DNA of 64,000 nt, taken from Osedax fenrisi (lineage: Eukaryota; Annelida; Polychaeta; Sabellida; Siboglinidae). A program made the position numbers and the translations under genes. The notes under the pieces are model-generated. The model ran no database searches. It was not told the origin of the DNA and saw nothing but the letters and a program-made list of their open reading frames with translations. The number at the start of each line of letters is the position of its first letter. The first letter of the stretch is position 1. Positions 48,720 through 60,689 of this stretch are shown piece by piece. The DNA lies in assembly GCA_964019155.1 (NCBI GenBank), contig OZ025244.1, forward strand, positions 45,479,452 through 45,543,451, given 5' to 3'.

Positions 48720-49560
48720 GTGGCTGATTTAGTTGTTAATAACAACTTGTTATGCATATATTCTCACGTATACACAATTTATAAATTGTATACTTACATA
48801 AATTGTGTAATGGTATACCAGGAGGAGTCAAGTCTAAGGATCTATTTCTTAATAAAGACTGGATAATTGAAATTATGGCCCATAATGTATGGGTAGTTGA
48901 GAGAGTTAAATAATTCACTGGGGAGTGATTTGGGAGGGAAATTAAGTCACTGGTGATATCGTGAGAGTTGGTGATTTTTGTTTTGCAGAAAGGACGTTTT
49001 ATATTGGATATTGGATGGTTTAGGTGATATAAGAGAAAAAGATAATATGATGATCAGTAATACGAGGATCAATAGAGTGAGAACAGATCAAGTTGGATGG
49101 CTGGTGGGAAATTAATAGGGGTATATATCTGGGTATTACCAAAGCCCCTAGCCTTTGCTATTACTATGGGTAAAGTATTGTGTCGTGTAGTTTATGATTG
49201 GAGGCTGACAGTTTATCTAGGTATGATTTAAAGAAATTAATTGATGGGTTTATAGAAATGTTAAAATCACTAATAATAATCTTATATTGAGAAAGTAGGT
49301 TGGTTACTACGAATAAATGTCAGAGAGAGATTATTGATTAAGTTCTAGTGGACTAGTGTGACATCAATGACATGCCCTTGTTGACATGTTGAAGGTGTTG
49401 GAGTGTAGGTAACTAATGGAACAAGTAAACTCATTGAAGTGATCAGGATTATGTTCACGTAGAAGCGATATAAGAATAGAATATTTATAGATAATGTCAA
49501 TACCACCGCCCACAATTATGTATTTTAATGCTACGTAGTTGATGAAAAGAGTAGGAGCCA
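48720..49560 (-). pseudogene. decayed LINE endonuclease-domain fragment
   Basis: On the minus strand, pieces in changing frames follow the order of an APE-type LINE endonuclease: HNPDHFNEFTCSISYLHSNT, then SDFNISINPSINFF with KSYLDKLSASNHKLHDT (compare GDFN...HxD...FLDLL), and finally DPRITDHHIIFSLISPKPSN (compare SDHxPL). A block to about 48740 resembles the linker before the reverse transcriptase. Several stops and frame changes are present. LINE identity is inferred from motif order only. Confidence 0.6.
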
Positions 49561-49586
49561 ATATTCATATATTATATAACTAATAT

Positions 49587-49865
49587 TAACTGCCTGCAGG
49601 CATGTGTGGCTCAGTTGGTTAGGGCGTCGGACACACAAGTAGTAGGTTATGGGTTCACTAAAATAGATCTTAACATAATATTTAGAATTGATCTTATATT
49701 ATAGTGTATATACATAAATGATGGGCTCTCGTTAAAACCATGGATTCATTAACACGAGATCGGTTTCGAAGAGGCACTAGAGCCATATATGGTTATTATT
49801 GTAAAACTTCAGCATGTTCCTGGATATAATGAAGGACTCCACCAAAATAAAATAACAAATAACAA
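49587..49865 (+). mobile_element. SINE copy with damaged B box
   Basis: A box TGTGGCTCAGTTGG near 49603-49616. The B box region has lost its second half (GGGTTCACTAAA). Body and GGACTCCACC tail as in 10541-10830. Confidence 0.85.
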
Positions 49866-49869
49866 CAAA

Positions 49870-50490
49870 ATATAATGAGTTCGTTGTCAGGTGAACCTAG
49901 GTACAGCTGTACCATCACATGTAATCCGTAGTTATGTTATTATAACATATATATATATATATATATATAGGATCATGAGACATATCAGATCATGGTGGTG
50001 TTCCGAAACAAGTTATAGGATAAGTGTAACGTATTATGAATGCATCAGGTGTTTAGTAATGTCGATTTTAGTAGGCAGACATGTCGTGCTGATGAAGATA
50101 TGTAATACATTACAATAATGCCTTACATTGTAAGGTAGAGCCTTTACCGTAGAGGTTATATTAAAAGTGCGCATATAAATGGAGACGGGAGTGTAGTGTA
50201 CACTTATATGACACCATATAAATACAGTCATGTTTATGTGGGTATTTGTACAATGAATAGGTTTATTTTTGAAATAAAAGAAGTGTCATTGTGAAGGGGT
50301 GGAGAAAAGTTAGGAAGTTGTTATGAACCCGTAGTAGGGTTAATGATGGGGTTTGTGAGATATTTTCACGTTCATAACTCACTCGAGTGAGTAACATTAA
50401 TGTATATATATATGGAAATTAATGTTGTTATCAGAATATTTCACATTATTAAGGAATTATATTAGGTTAACTACAATTGTAGTGGTATCC
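49870..50490. other. spacer, no gene seen
   Basis: Less AT-rich than average, with a short TA run at 49946-49970. The open frames on both strands show no recognisable protein. Confidence 0.35.
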
Positions 50491-50935
50491 CAGCTAACAC
50501 TAATAGCCTCATTATAGCAGCATAATAGCATAACTAATAGCCTAAAATGTTTACGTTGTTCTATTATGCTGATATTATGTTGCAATTAAAAGTCTATTAT
50601 GCTATTATTATGCTGCTATTAATTTTAAAAGTCTATTATGCTGCTATTATGTAGCTCTTCTAATAATAGCAGCATAATAACAATAATAGACTTTTAAAAT
50701 TAATAGCAGCATAATAATAGAATAACAGACTTTTAATGGCAGCAAAATAGCTTTACAAATTAATAGCAGCATAATATACTTTTAATGGAAATATAATAGC
50801 AGCATAATTATTATGTAAATATCACAATTTAAACATGTGAGACTATTAGTTAAGCTATTATCATAATATTATAATAATTATCATAATATCATAATAATTA
50901 TGTTGCTATTATGAAGTTATTACTGTTAGATGGTA
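50491..50935. mobile_element. foldback element built of ATAATAGCAGC repeats
   Basis: Inverted ends (AGCTAACACTAATAGCCTCA against the right end near 50905-50935). The interior consists of many direct and inverted ATAATAGCAGCATAATA units, giving several nested hairpins. Confidence 0.65.
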
Positions 50936-51611
50936 TCATAGACATATGAGCGAACATTCGCTCCTATGTTTATGACTGGGATACTCCCAGTTTACTATTA
51001 TATAATTATATAATTTGACTATTTGGACGGCCGATTGCTTTATAAGCACAGTTCGCAGTCCGAAAACCGAAAAATGTAATGTATCTATTTTTAAATACCA
51101 AAGATACTAAGAATATATCAACAAAGAACAGTGGTTTTTCACAACAACAAATAATACAAATATAATTAAAAAAAAAACTTATATTAACCCAAATATAAAT
51201 TATATTATATTATAATATATAAATAGTTGTATACGATCATCGTAACGATGAAAATATTGTTTCTGATTTTAAATTGTACAAACTTGAAGAGATATTCGTA
51301 TTGCTGCAACTTACAATGTAAGTTAATATTTAAATAATATTATTTACTTTCTTTTTAAGGGGCGATAACTTCGTTTATTATTATTTTCAAAAAATAATAA
51401 TAATTTTAAATATTAAAATATAATGATTATCTTTAAAATGATGCATAATATGCAGTTTATGAGTTAATATAACTTATAGTTATTATAAGTCACTTATTAA
51501 CCTAATTAAATTATTAATTTAAAAGTAAATAAGGGCGTACCGCAGTGCGCACCCATTTCACTCATTTAAATTAAATTAACTTCGTTAAAGGAGTTAAGTC
51601 TTTACAATTAA

Positions 51612-52624
51612 GGGGATTCACTGTCTTTAAATTTCAATGTAATTAGATAGGACATTTTTTTTATTGAAAATTCAAATTTCATGAAATAATTAAGATTTTT
51701 ACATAATTTGCATTGCATAAGATATATTATGTTAATTATTCTACACATTTTTAAATGAATTGAATATTAGTTTTGAAAATATTAGCATTTTAAAAAAAGT
51801 AAAAAATTTGAGTAAAATGAGATATTTATTTTTTAAATTTTATTATCAAATCCATATCTAATCCCAAATATTTCCTATAAATACAATATACGTATAATAT
51901 TAAACATATTGTGAAAATTTTACATAATTTAGTTAATTAATGACTGAGAAATAATAAATTTGGATCAAAGGAACTTTATGATCAACGGACAAATTCGACT
52001 GACATCGATGTCCGTCGATCGTAAAGATAATCCGATATTCTATATGATGTCCGATGATCATTAAGTGCATTTGATTGTATTATATGTACAGATGTCCGTC
52101 GATCGTAAAGTTAATCTTATGTTCTAATATTTAATAAAATCAAGTAAATTTACGATAGACAGACATCGCTGTCCGTCGAATTTGTCCGTTGATCGTAAAG
52201 TTAATTTTATCCTAAATTTCATAAGAAAATCAGAGATAATTGATGTTAAAAATGGTCTATATTGACGACTAAATGACGCTATGGTATTATTCTAGATTAA
52301 CGCCTAAGGCCACTCAATATCATTTATACAATAAAACCAATAGGTTTCGCTAGTTGACATGAAAACAAAGATATTATTGATAACATTGTTTTTAATAATT
52401 CAAATTGATAAATTATAACTATTTAAAAACAGTGTTATAACATATAATATAATCATTATTTTATTAGAATAAGGTAGTGTTCTAAAAGTACAGTTTTTTA
52501 TGCTTTATATATGTTTTTAACCTATAATATTTTGACATATCATATATTATACATGTACAACTCTATTTTTTTAGTAATAAATTATTTACAATATTTGTTA
52601 TTTTAAAGACCGTGAATTAACCCC
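51612..52624. mobile_element. TTAA-flanked MITE, 1 kb
   Basis: TTAA at 51608-51611 and 52625-52628. Ends GGGGATTCACTGTCTTTAAA and the inverted partner TTTAAAGACCGTGAATTAAC then CCC. The interior holds three to four copies of a GTCCGTCGATCGTAAAG motif (51990-52210). No ORF. Confidence 0.8.
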
Positions 52625-52661
52625 TTAAATTAACTTAATAATGAAATAATAATAATATTAG

Positions 52662-52754
52662 ATACAAACGATAGATGAAATAAAGACGGCGATGAATGAT
52701 AGAGAAGGATGGAAGAAGTATGTTATGGACTACCCAATAAGCTCGACCTTGTAA
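52662..52754 (+). pseudogene. LINE C-terminal tail fragment
   Basis: Short open frame IQTIDEIKTAMNDREGWKKY ending in a TAA. The 'AMxDRxGW' motif is the usual last conserved feature of many LINE polyproteins. It begins 34 bp after the TTAA flank of the element at 51612. Confidence 0.5.
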
Positions 52755-52759
52755 GGTAA

Positions 52760-53870
52760 GGTAATAATGAAGTAAATAGATAGGAAATAGAAATCCCTAT
52801 TCAAATTAATGTTTAGGTAAAACTATTCAATCACTAAATCAATGAATTTAACTATTTATTTTGTATTATATAAAATATATATATACAATATATATATATA
52901 TATATACTGTTACAATAGGTAGCCTTATACAGATATATATAATACAATATATTATATCAATATTTAATAATTTATTATATAAATTCGTATAAGAAGTTTA
53001 TAATTATGAAATAAATTAAATTTAATAAGTCGTACAAATTTACCTTGTACTTATTACCTCATAATTAGTAACAACTTGACATAGTAAATATTTTAAATTT
53101 AATTATAGGATACCCATTTGCATATTACTGTTTACATTTATAATATATAATTGTATATAGTTAACATATATTTACGAGATTATTTTTTAATATAATTTCA
53201 AGTATATGTAATTTGTTTCACAATTATTTATATATGTTTTCTTATTAAATCACGTATTATATATATATACACCATCGCCGCATAATGTTATATATAAAAA
53301 CATATCCAAACAATTATAGATTCGCAATCGCAATTCAAATATCTCTCCACATTTAGTAAATAGACGATATAGTTAATATGACTGAGAGGTTACTACACAA
53401 AGTTTTCCACAAAATAATATATTTTTCATAATTATTAAAAACCCTATTTAATCTAATGTGTTATGTATAGATTACATAACAAATAAAAAAAACATTAATT
53501 ATTATTAATAAAATTATATACGATACTCATGATATATCGAAGATTGAACTTAATTTCATGATTCAATAATATGAATGTATGAAATGACATTCACTCCAAA
53601 TCAATAGATAGGAATACATGTCCTCACTGGGAACACACACTCTCGTACCATAGTTATTGTTAAGTAATTAAGCAGTTGTATGATAATGAATTATTAGATA
53701 ACAAGTGGTAACCTATGATTGTAGTCCTCTATATATAGCCGTCTTATGTGAGTGATGGCTATATATGATCGCATATATATAACTGTATGCGTCGCATAGA
53801 ATTAGATACATGACTCAACAATATTGATATTTAACATTACATAGATTATACGATACCAATATAACATTTA
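52760..53870. other. AT-rich spacer
   Basis: A TA run near 52868-52905. No gene recognised. Confidence 0.4.
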
Positions 53871-53877
53871 TCTATAG

Positions 53878-53981
53878 AAGAACTGAACTGGTCGACCACA
53901 GATCTACCAGCAAAGTTTCCGTCGCAGGCTACAATATCGTCCTAGGAGCTGATATTGTCTACATAGAGGACACTTTCCCCG
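53878..53981 (+). pseudogene. METTL21: METTL21-type methyltransferase exon with frameshift
   Basis: Bounded by acceptor CTATAG and donor GTTAGT. One frame gives ELNWSTTDLPAKFPSQ and the next gives YNIVLGADIVYIEDTFPG. Together these match the METTL21 family segment 'ELxWxxxLxxF...xDxILGADIIYxExTF', which precedes the substrate-binding part of these protein-lysine methyltransferases. A one-base indel near 53927-53935 separates the two halves. No other exon (for example the ELGAGTG motif) was found in the window. It is either an isolated pseudogene exon or a real exon carrying a sequence error. Confidence 0.6.
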
Positions 53982-54024
53982 GTTAGTACACCTTAAATAT
54001 GTTACCCAGGGATATCTCTATAAA

Positions 54025-54285
54025 GGGAGTATCCCACTACCAATATTTCCGGCAAGTTGCCGGAAATATTGTATATTAAAATATATTGTATATAATATTG
54101 TATATTAAAAACAATTTGTTATCAAGTTATAATGGGATACCCCCTTTAAAATTACTATATTTCAGGCAAGTTGCCTGAAAGTAACGGGGTATCCCACAAC
54201 ATTAGTAATTAACTTGCTATAAAATCATTTTAAAGTTACTATATTTCCGGCAACTAGCCGGAAATACTGGTAGTGGGATACCCCC
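54025..54285. mobile_element. clustered TTAA-flanked foldback elements
   Basis: Outer ends GGGAGTATCCCACTACCA and (inverted) GGGGGTATCCCACTACCA, with TAAA on the left and TTAA on the right. A further pair of GGGGTATCCCA-type ends lies inside (54137-54205). Each end carries a perfect hairpin of the TTCCGGCAAGTTGCCGGAA type. Confidence 0.7.
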
Positions 54286-54359
54286 TTAACAATGCTATCT
54301 TTAATTCATAATGCATTAATTGTGTACATTCATGCTTTACCTTGATGATGTGTACTAAG

Positions 54360-55022
54360 CAGGGTTGGCGGTTTTTTTGGTTTTTTAAAAAAAACCAAAA
54401 AACAGATTTTTATGGTTTTTTTTTGGTTTTTTTGGTTTTTTTGGTTTTTTGGTTTTTTTATAATTTAATGATTATTAAATTATTTAAAGATTATTAATTA
54501 GAAAATATTATATATACTTAGATCGATTATTAAATGTCTGTGCAAAACATACATATATAGAGTAAGTATAAAATATACAACACTAATGAATATTATTTAT
54601 ATATATTAAATTTTCAATAATATATTATTAATAAAATTATTTTATTAAAATATATTTATTATAAAAATAAAGTAAAATATAATAAAAAAAATAGTTACAA
54701 ATTGTAACAAAATAATAATTAAAAAAATAACAATACAGTAATTAGAAATATAATCAATATAATTCTCGCAATAAAATAACAAGTTACAAATTGTAACAAT
54801 ATAATAATTTAAAAAATAATAATAATAATAATTAGATGATTTCTAATAGAAATATAATCAATATAATTCTCGAAATAAAAAAAACAAGTTTTGTAGACTT
54901 ATCATTGCCTAATCGATTCCTTATTTTTGATTGGACGCTTTTATAATGTTAAAAAAACCAAATAGTTTTTTTTCAATAGTTTTTTTGACCAAAAAAACCG
55001 TTAAAAAAACCGACCTACCCTG
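54360..55022. mobile_element. hAT-like MITE, 8-bp target duplication GTACTAAG
   Basis: Flanked by GTACTAAG (54352-54359 and 55023-55030). Ends CAGGGTTGGCGG and CCGACCTACCCTG. Subterminal GGTTTTTTT / AAAAAAACC arms. The CAGGG start and 8-bp duplication are typical of hAT elements. Confidence 0.92.
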
Positions 55023-55030
55023 GTACTAAG

Positions 55031-55570
55031 CATAATACTACCAATATACTACTAGTAATACTATTTGTGATGATATATTACAAATTTATATGAATCGATA
55101 TAAGTTTTATAAGTATGAATATTGCAGGTAAAACGTAGCATTATCTAAAAATTAAAATAGTATAATTGTATTCGAATTTGAAATTAATTAAAATGTATTC
55201 ATTTTTTTTATATTATAAAGTATTTTTCACGTATTTTATAGTTTATATTAATATTATGGATATTTAAATATATGTAATATATATTAATTTATTATGTTAT
55301 AATAATAATATATCAGCTATAATTTAACTTTACTCCACTTATACTACTTATTATTATATACTAACTTTTTAACTAATTATATAATGTCATATTTTAAATG
55401 AAATTAATCATATAATATTTAAGTTCTCTACATTTTTGAAATCAGATATATTTTATATAATTATATTGTTAATTATTAATTAATTATATTAGAATGAATA
55501 TATATATATTTTTTACTAAGTATTTAAATATTTATATTTAATAATATGATGAATGAATAGATAATTGATA
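55031..55570. other. AT-rich spacer
   Basis: No gene or repeat family recognised. Confidence 0.4.
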
Positions 55571-55574
55571 TATA

Positions 55575-56047
55575 TATAGCAGAAAATTGTCTTTCTTATT
55601 TTTTATTTTATTAATATGTAGTTGTTTTTAATTGTGTATTATATATTTTTAATTAGTTATTTTTTTTGTTTTATAATATGTAATAATTATAAAAGTATAA
55701 ATGTTGTGTTTCATATTTATTGATTTTCAGTTTTTTTTAATTTAATGTTATTTAGTTTATTTTAATAGAATTTATTGGACCAATGAACTGTCGCGTAGCA
55801 ATATTATAATTAGAATTATATTAGATTTAATAATATTATTTCCTTTTTGATTATACATTGATACATGGAGGTTTGTATAATATTACATTGCACTATTTTA
55901 TATAGTAAATTTGTTAATTCTTTAAACAGATAATTAGTATATGCTTTTTGTTCTTATATTAAATAAAAGTGTATAAATACAACAAATCCATCTATCATTT
56001 AGAGTGGTGTCGTATATTAACAGCTATTTCGACCACTCATTATTATA
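55575..56047 (+). mobile_element. solo LTR of the 25-kb gypsy family
   Basis: Collinear with the reverse complement of 25241-25797: shared blocks TATATATTTTTAATTAGTTA, TTGGACCAATGAAC, ATTAGATTTAATAATATT and ATTTCGAC.ACTCATTATT. No internal element sequence follows on either side, so it is a solo LTR. Confidence 0.8.
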
Positions 56048-56225
56048 TATATATAAATCATTCATTATGTATTATCTAAATAAATACAATTACTTTAATA
56101 AAAAGAAACTAAAACTAAGCCCTCCCTAAATAATACTAAGTTGCTTAGTGCTTAGTAATTTTATAGCTATCATTATGTCAATACTATTATATTTACATAT
56201 GTAATACATTTAACCATGTATATAC

Positions 56226-58225
56226 TAAAGATTTTCTGAAGGAAAGATATTGAGCTTTGTGTCAATTTTTGTAACCTAATAATCTGATATGACTATCAAA
56301 GATTTTCCGAATGAAAGATATACAACTCCCTATCTCTGTGTGAAATCGTTTTGTAACCATAAAGCCTACGTTAAGATGGCACTCCTAGTCATGATTCATA
56401 TTTAATCATAACTTTTAATTTAAAATAATTGTTGTGAATTATTATTATAATATAATTATCTAGATAATATTAATTTAATACTTACAATTTGTATTATTCA
56501 CCATTAATATTTGTTAAATAAATATATTTATTTTAAATATATATTTATTATAAATATATTTATATATATATAAATAAAATTGTAGATTTAATAAAAGAAT
56601 AATATATTCACTAACAAATAATAAAAACAATTCACTTTATTAACTAAATGTTATTGTATTGTTAATGATTTCAATAATTTTCATAAAAACAATTCAAATT
56701 ATTGTTATAATTTAAGTAATTGTTATATTATAATTTATATTGTTATAAATGAAGTATATCAATGAATTAATTATTTTGTAGAATATATATTATATATATA
56801 GTTTATAATATAAACTTTATATTAATATCAAGTCATCTAATTTTGTATACAATATTTAAAATGATATAATAATTAAACAATAATAAAAAACAATGCACTT
56901 TATAAACTAAAATATAATTGTATTGATTAATTAATAATTTCAGAAAATAAATTCAAATTAATGTTATTTAATAATTAATAATTTAATTTTGATTACTTAT
57001 TATCCTTAATAGGCTTATTATATTATAATTTATATTGTTATAAATGAATAAGTGTAGTTTATAAAAATATAAATTAATTAATAATTTCTATTGTGTTGTA
57101 TTTTAAACAATTTTAAATTGTTTTCAAATATTTAAAATCAGAAAACATTTTTGTATACATACAATTTATGAAAACAATTTTATATTTATATATATATATA
57201 TATAGTATACACATATTTTAATTATAATATTATTTTAATTACATATATACATAAATATAAATATATTTATTTAACAAATATTAATGGTGAATAATTATAA
57301 TTCACAATCATTATTTCAAATTAAAAGTGATGATTAAATATGAATCATGACTAGGAGCGCCATCTTAACGTAGGCTTTATAGTTACAAAAAACGATTTCC
57401 ATTGCGAGATAGGGAGTGGTATATCTTTGCTTCGCAAAATCAGTATAATCGTATAATCTAGTGTTAATATTTATATAATAATAATATTATAATTGTGAAT
57501 TATTATTATTATTATTGTAATTGTGAATAATAAAATATATATTAAATATAAAATATATTATATTTTATTATAATATATATTGAAATGATTTTAAATTGAT
57601 AATATAATTATATAACAATAATTTACACTAATTAGGTATATTTAATATAAAAAAATAAAATAAATTATAAATATATTGTTTATAAATCATAATATTAAAA
57701 AAACATGTATTGTATAATTTTTATTATATCGTAATTATTTTAAATTTATTTATCTAATTAGAAAACAAGAACTTAAATTAATTAGTAACTATGTAATTTA
57801 ATGTAAAAAAAATAAATATATAATATAAATATATATTATTTAAAATCATAATATTAAAAAAAACTATATGTATTGTATTATAATTTGTATTATATTGTAA
57901 TGATTTTAAATTCATGTATATAATTAGAAAACAAGAAATTATAATTAATACTAATTAATTAGGTATATTTTATGTAAAAAATAAATATATAATATAAATA
58001 TATATTATTTATAAATCATAATTTAAAAAAAAACTATGTATTATATTGTAATGATTTTAAATTTATGTATATAATTAGAAAACAAGACATCTAATAAAAA
58101 TATCAAGTGATATAACATTTCATATAATATTTCGCCATCTAGTGTTAAATAATAGTTAGATTAGATTAAATGTTGAAGTACTAGAGATAGATAGGGATAG
58201 TGCAATATCTTTGCTTTGCATATTC
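56226..58225. mobile_element. nested foldback elements with long inverted ends
   Basis: Inner pair: 56300-56475 matches the reverse complement of 57280-57440 (ACTCCCTATCTC, AGCCTACGTTAAGATGGC and CTAGTCATGATTCATATTTA). Outer pair: AAAGATATTGAGC near 56240 and its counterpart near 58190-58225, of the same terminal type (GATAGGGA...ATATCTTTGC). The ~800-bp interior is AT-rich with three imperfect ~190-bp repeats at 57600-58090. Confidence 0.7.
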
Positions 58226-58229
58226 CCTG

Positions 58230-58665
58230 TTTCTCGATATATCACCACTACGCTATGGTGATTGTTTTCCAGTCATAAATGCCACCTCATATAAACTATC
58301 AAGCGCTACTCTATATCTAGGGTACACTGGTATACATGCTCCTATTATACGATATTATAAGTAAATATGCATGATAACCACCACCGCCAGATCTACAACG
58401 TACTCTGTAACACTTCACTGCCAACATGACCTCTATACCACCACCGCTGTTGTTATTGACCTCTAAACTACGATACAAACTAGACCACAACCTAATATAT
58501 ATATGTATTTAGAAATTCATACCTATTTAGACTTTAAACACAACTAACTATTTATAAACATTCACACACTCACCTACACACACACCCTAACACTGCTGAT
58601 TATAGAGTTATTATTATGTATCATTACATTGTCTATACACTTAGATATGTATTATATATTTAAGT
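58230..58665. other. spacer, no gene seen
   Basis: Locally less AT-rich with CACCACCGC motifs at 58378-58450. No frame is convincing. Confidence 0.35.
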
Positions 58666-58671
58666 GTTTAA

Positions 58672-59421
58672 GGGCATACCACCACACACACACGCCACAA
58701 TGTATTAAGATAGAAAATAATGGGTCTACAAAGTTAGGTGCAGAGCATTCAATTCAATGAATTGAGCTAGTTTTTTTTTCATTATATTAAATACATTCAC
58801 ATGCACAATCCTATAGAATAAACTTTTTCATAGTGTGTATTATTCATATATAAATATATACATAAAAAACTTTATATTTTTTAATATGAAAATTCTATAG
58901 AAATTGATATTTTTTCAATTATATATATAACAATATTGAATTATTTGTTCAATAGGATTGTGTATATATTTGTTTTTTATACAATGCTACAAAAATTAGT
59001 ATGATACATATAATAGTTTTTGAGTTCTCTACATTTATACACACATACCTAGCGCGAATTAATTTATCCAGAGTAAATTCCCTTTGAAGTTACATTTATG
59101 TGTGCAATGATATAGAATAATTCAATGTAAACAATCTCGTTTTTATTTCATATAAATCGGTAATATATAAGTCATAAAACATTATAAACTAAAATAAATT
59201 AGTCAGGAACACTAAATAAATAATAAATAAAATATTAGTACTTTTATTTTTGAATAGTATGGTCACAAAAATACTTGTTATGCTATTTCTAGATTGAATT
59301 CATGGCTAAAATTTGTACAAACTAAAAACACTATCATTATTAATATTATGGAACAAAAAATAAATAAATTTTTTAAAAATATTTGTGAATTCAACACATT
59401 GCGTGCGTGTGGCGATATCCC
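58672..59421. mobile_element. TTAA-flanked MITE, relative of 2866-3494
   Basis: TTAA at 58668-58671 and 59422-59425. Ends GGGCATACCACCACAC and (inverted) GGGATATCGCCACACG. Internal motifs shared with 2866-3494 in the same order: ACATACCTA.CGCGAA, GTCATAAAACAT and CTAGATTGAATTCAT. Confidence 0.8.
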
Positions 59422-59439
59422 TTAAATAAACTTACAATT

Positions 59440-60170
59440 ACACCTACATACACTCGAACAGAAGTGCCTGTCCGGGTAACTTTGAAGCTTCGCGTTTCTC
59501 TGCCCCCAACACTCCATCTTCCGGTGGTGATGGTGACCTGTTCATCGGTGCTAGGGGAGGCTTCACGACGATAACCTTGACGAACTCACCGAGCAAGGTC
59601 GCTTCTCCATAGATAATCTGTTTCGTAATCTGATGGCTACTGACACACTTCCTGCAGATCAACTGTTCATACCCCCGCCCCCCCTCACTACCCCGCATCA
59701 CTCAGCGCTATACCGCTACATGTCTACACACATCTGTTGGGATTATTAGGGATAGCATCAGTAACTTTAATACACCAAATCAGAGTATTTAAACAAAGTT
59801 GTTTCGTTTTTTCTACTTTGTTTTTCCTATAATTTCAATTGAAAAAAACATAAATTAACACATTAAAAACAACACATTTTTTTTTGTAATACAATTAATT
59901 TTATTTAAATGGTAGAATTTTTTCATGAATTTTTATTTGATTTATAATATTTATATTATAATTAGTTTTATTGTGTCTATATTTATTTATATATAAATAT
60001 TATTTAAATATGATAGTTAAACTATTTTATCTATATTTTTGTTTAGTTAATTTATTCATATAATATTTATTATTTATTTTAGTTATATATGTATAAATAA
60101 TTAAATGATGATTTAATTTTATGGCAAGACAAACCATCGATATAAAGAAAGTGAATAAGTCAATTGAATG
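59440..60170 (-). repeat. inverted segmental duplication, copy 2
   Basis: Reverse-complement partner of 22725-23470. It includes the exon-like segment and, at its far end, a family-C terminus (CATCGATATAAAGAAAGTG at 60134) with the same outer flank. Confidence 0.8.
59444..59701 (-). pseudogene. exon-like segment of unknown gene, copy 2
   Basis: Open for 85 codons on the minus strand: GYEQLICRKCVSSHQITKQI, then IYGEATLLGEFVKVIVVKPP, a Pro/Ser/Glu-rich stretch, and LPGQALLFEC. The CxxC pair (ICRKC) could be half of a zinc site. Conservation of the predicted peptide between the copies, and the GC content, argue for a real exon captured in a repeat or belonging to a duplicated gene. The family is not recognised. 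Confidence 0.5.
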
Positions 60171-60179
60171 TACACTGTT

Positions 60180-60685
60180 AGAAATAAATGATGTAAAACC
60201 TTCTCGAGAGAGGTGTGATCCGTTGTACACCTTTAAGGAGATTCGCGGCCTTTTGGGTATACAATGTATTAAGATAGGAGATATATTTTTTATGTATTTT
60301 AAACAATTTTAAAATTTTTTCATAAATTGTTAATAAAACTTGCTTATTTAAAAAAAAATGGTTCACTGAAATCCCAAAATATTTTAAGATAAAATATGAT
60401 GCTAATTTACATTTTTTCTTTTATTTTTATAATTTTGTATATGTTATACTATGTCTATTACATTTCTTTTAAGCAAGTTTAATTATACATATAATAATGA
60501 AGATACTGTGAAAAATTCATCAAGTTTGGGTAATTATTGAGAGGGCTGAAGAATTTCTAAGATTTAAAATTAATTAAATTCAATATTCTGAGTAATTAGA
60601 GTTTAAAGTTTGACTAGATTTATTTTTAATTTTATGGTAATATTTGTTTATTATTTCTACCTTTGACAACATTTATAGCATTATA
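60180..60685. other. AT-rich spacer
   Basis: Small opposed ORFs of no recognisable product; otherwise nothing. Confidence 0.35.
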
Positions 60686-60689
60686 CTAT

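Noticed and set aside
49891..50231. Opposed open frames of 75 and 65 residues
   Set aside because: No family match on either strand; includes a TA microsatellite.
60121..60312. 63-residue plus-strand frame
   Set aside because: Starts in a family-C transposon terminus and has no recognisable domain.
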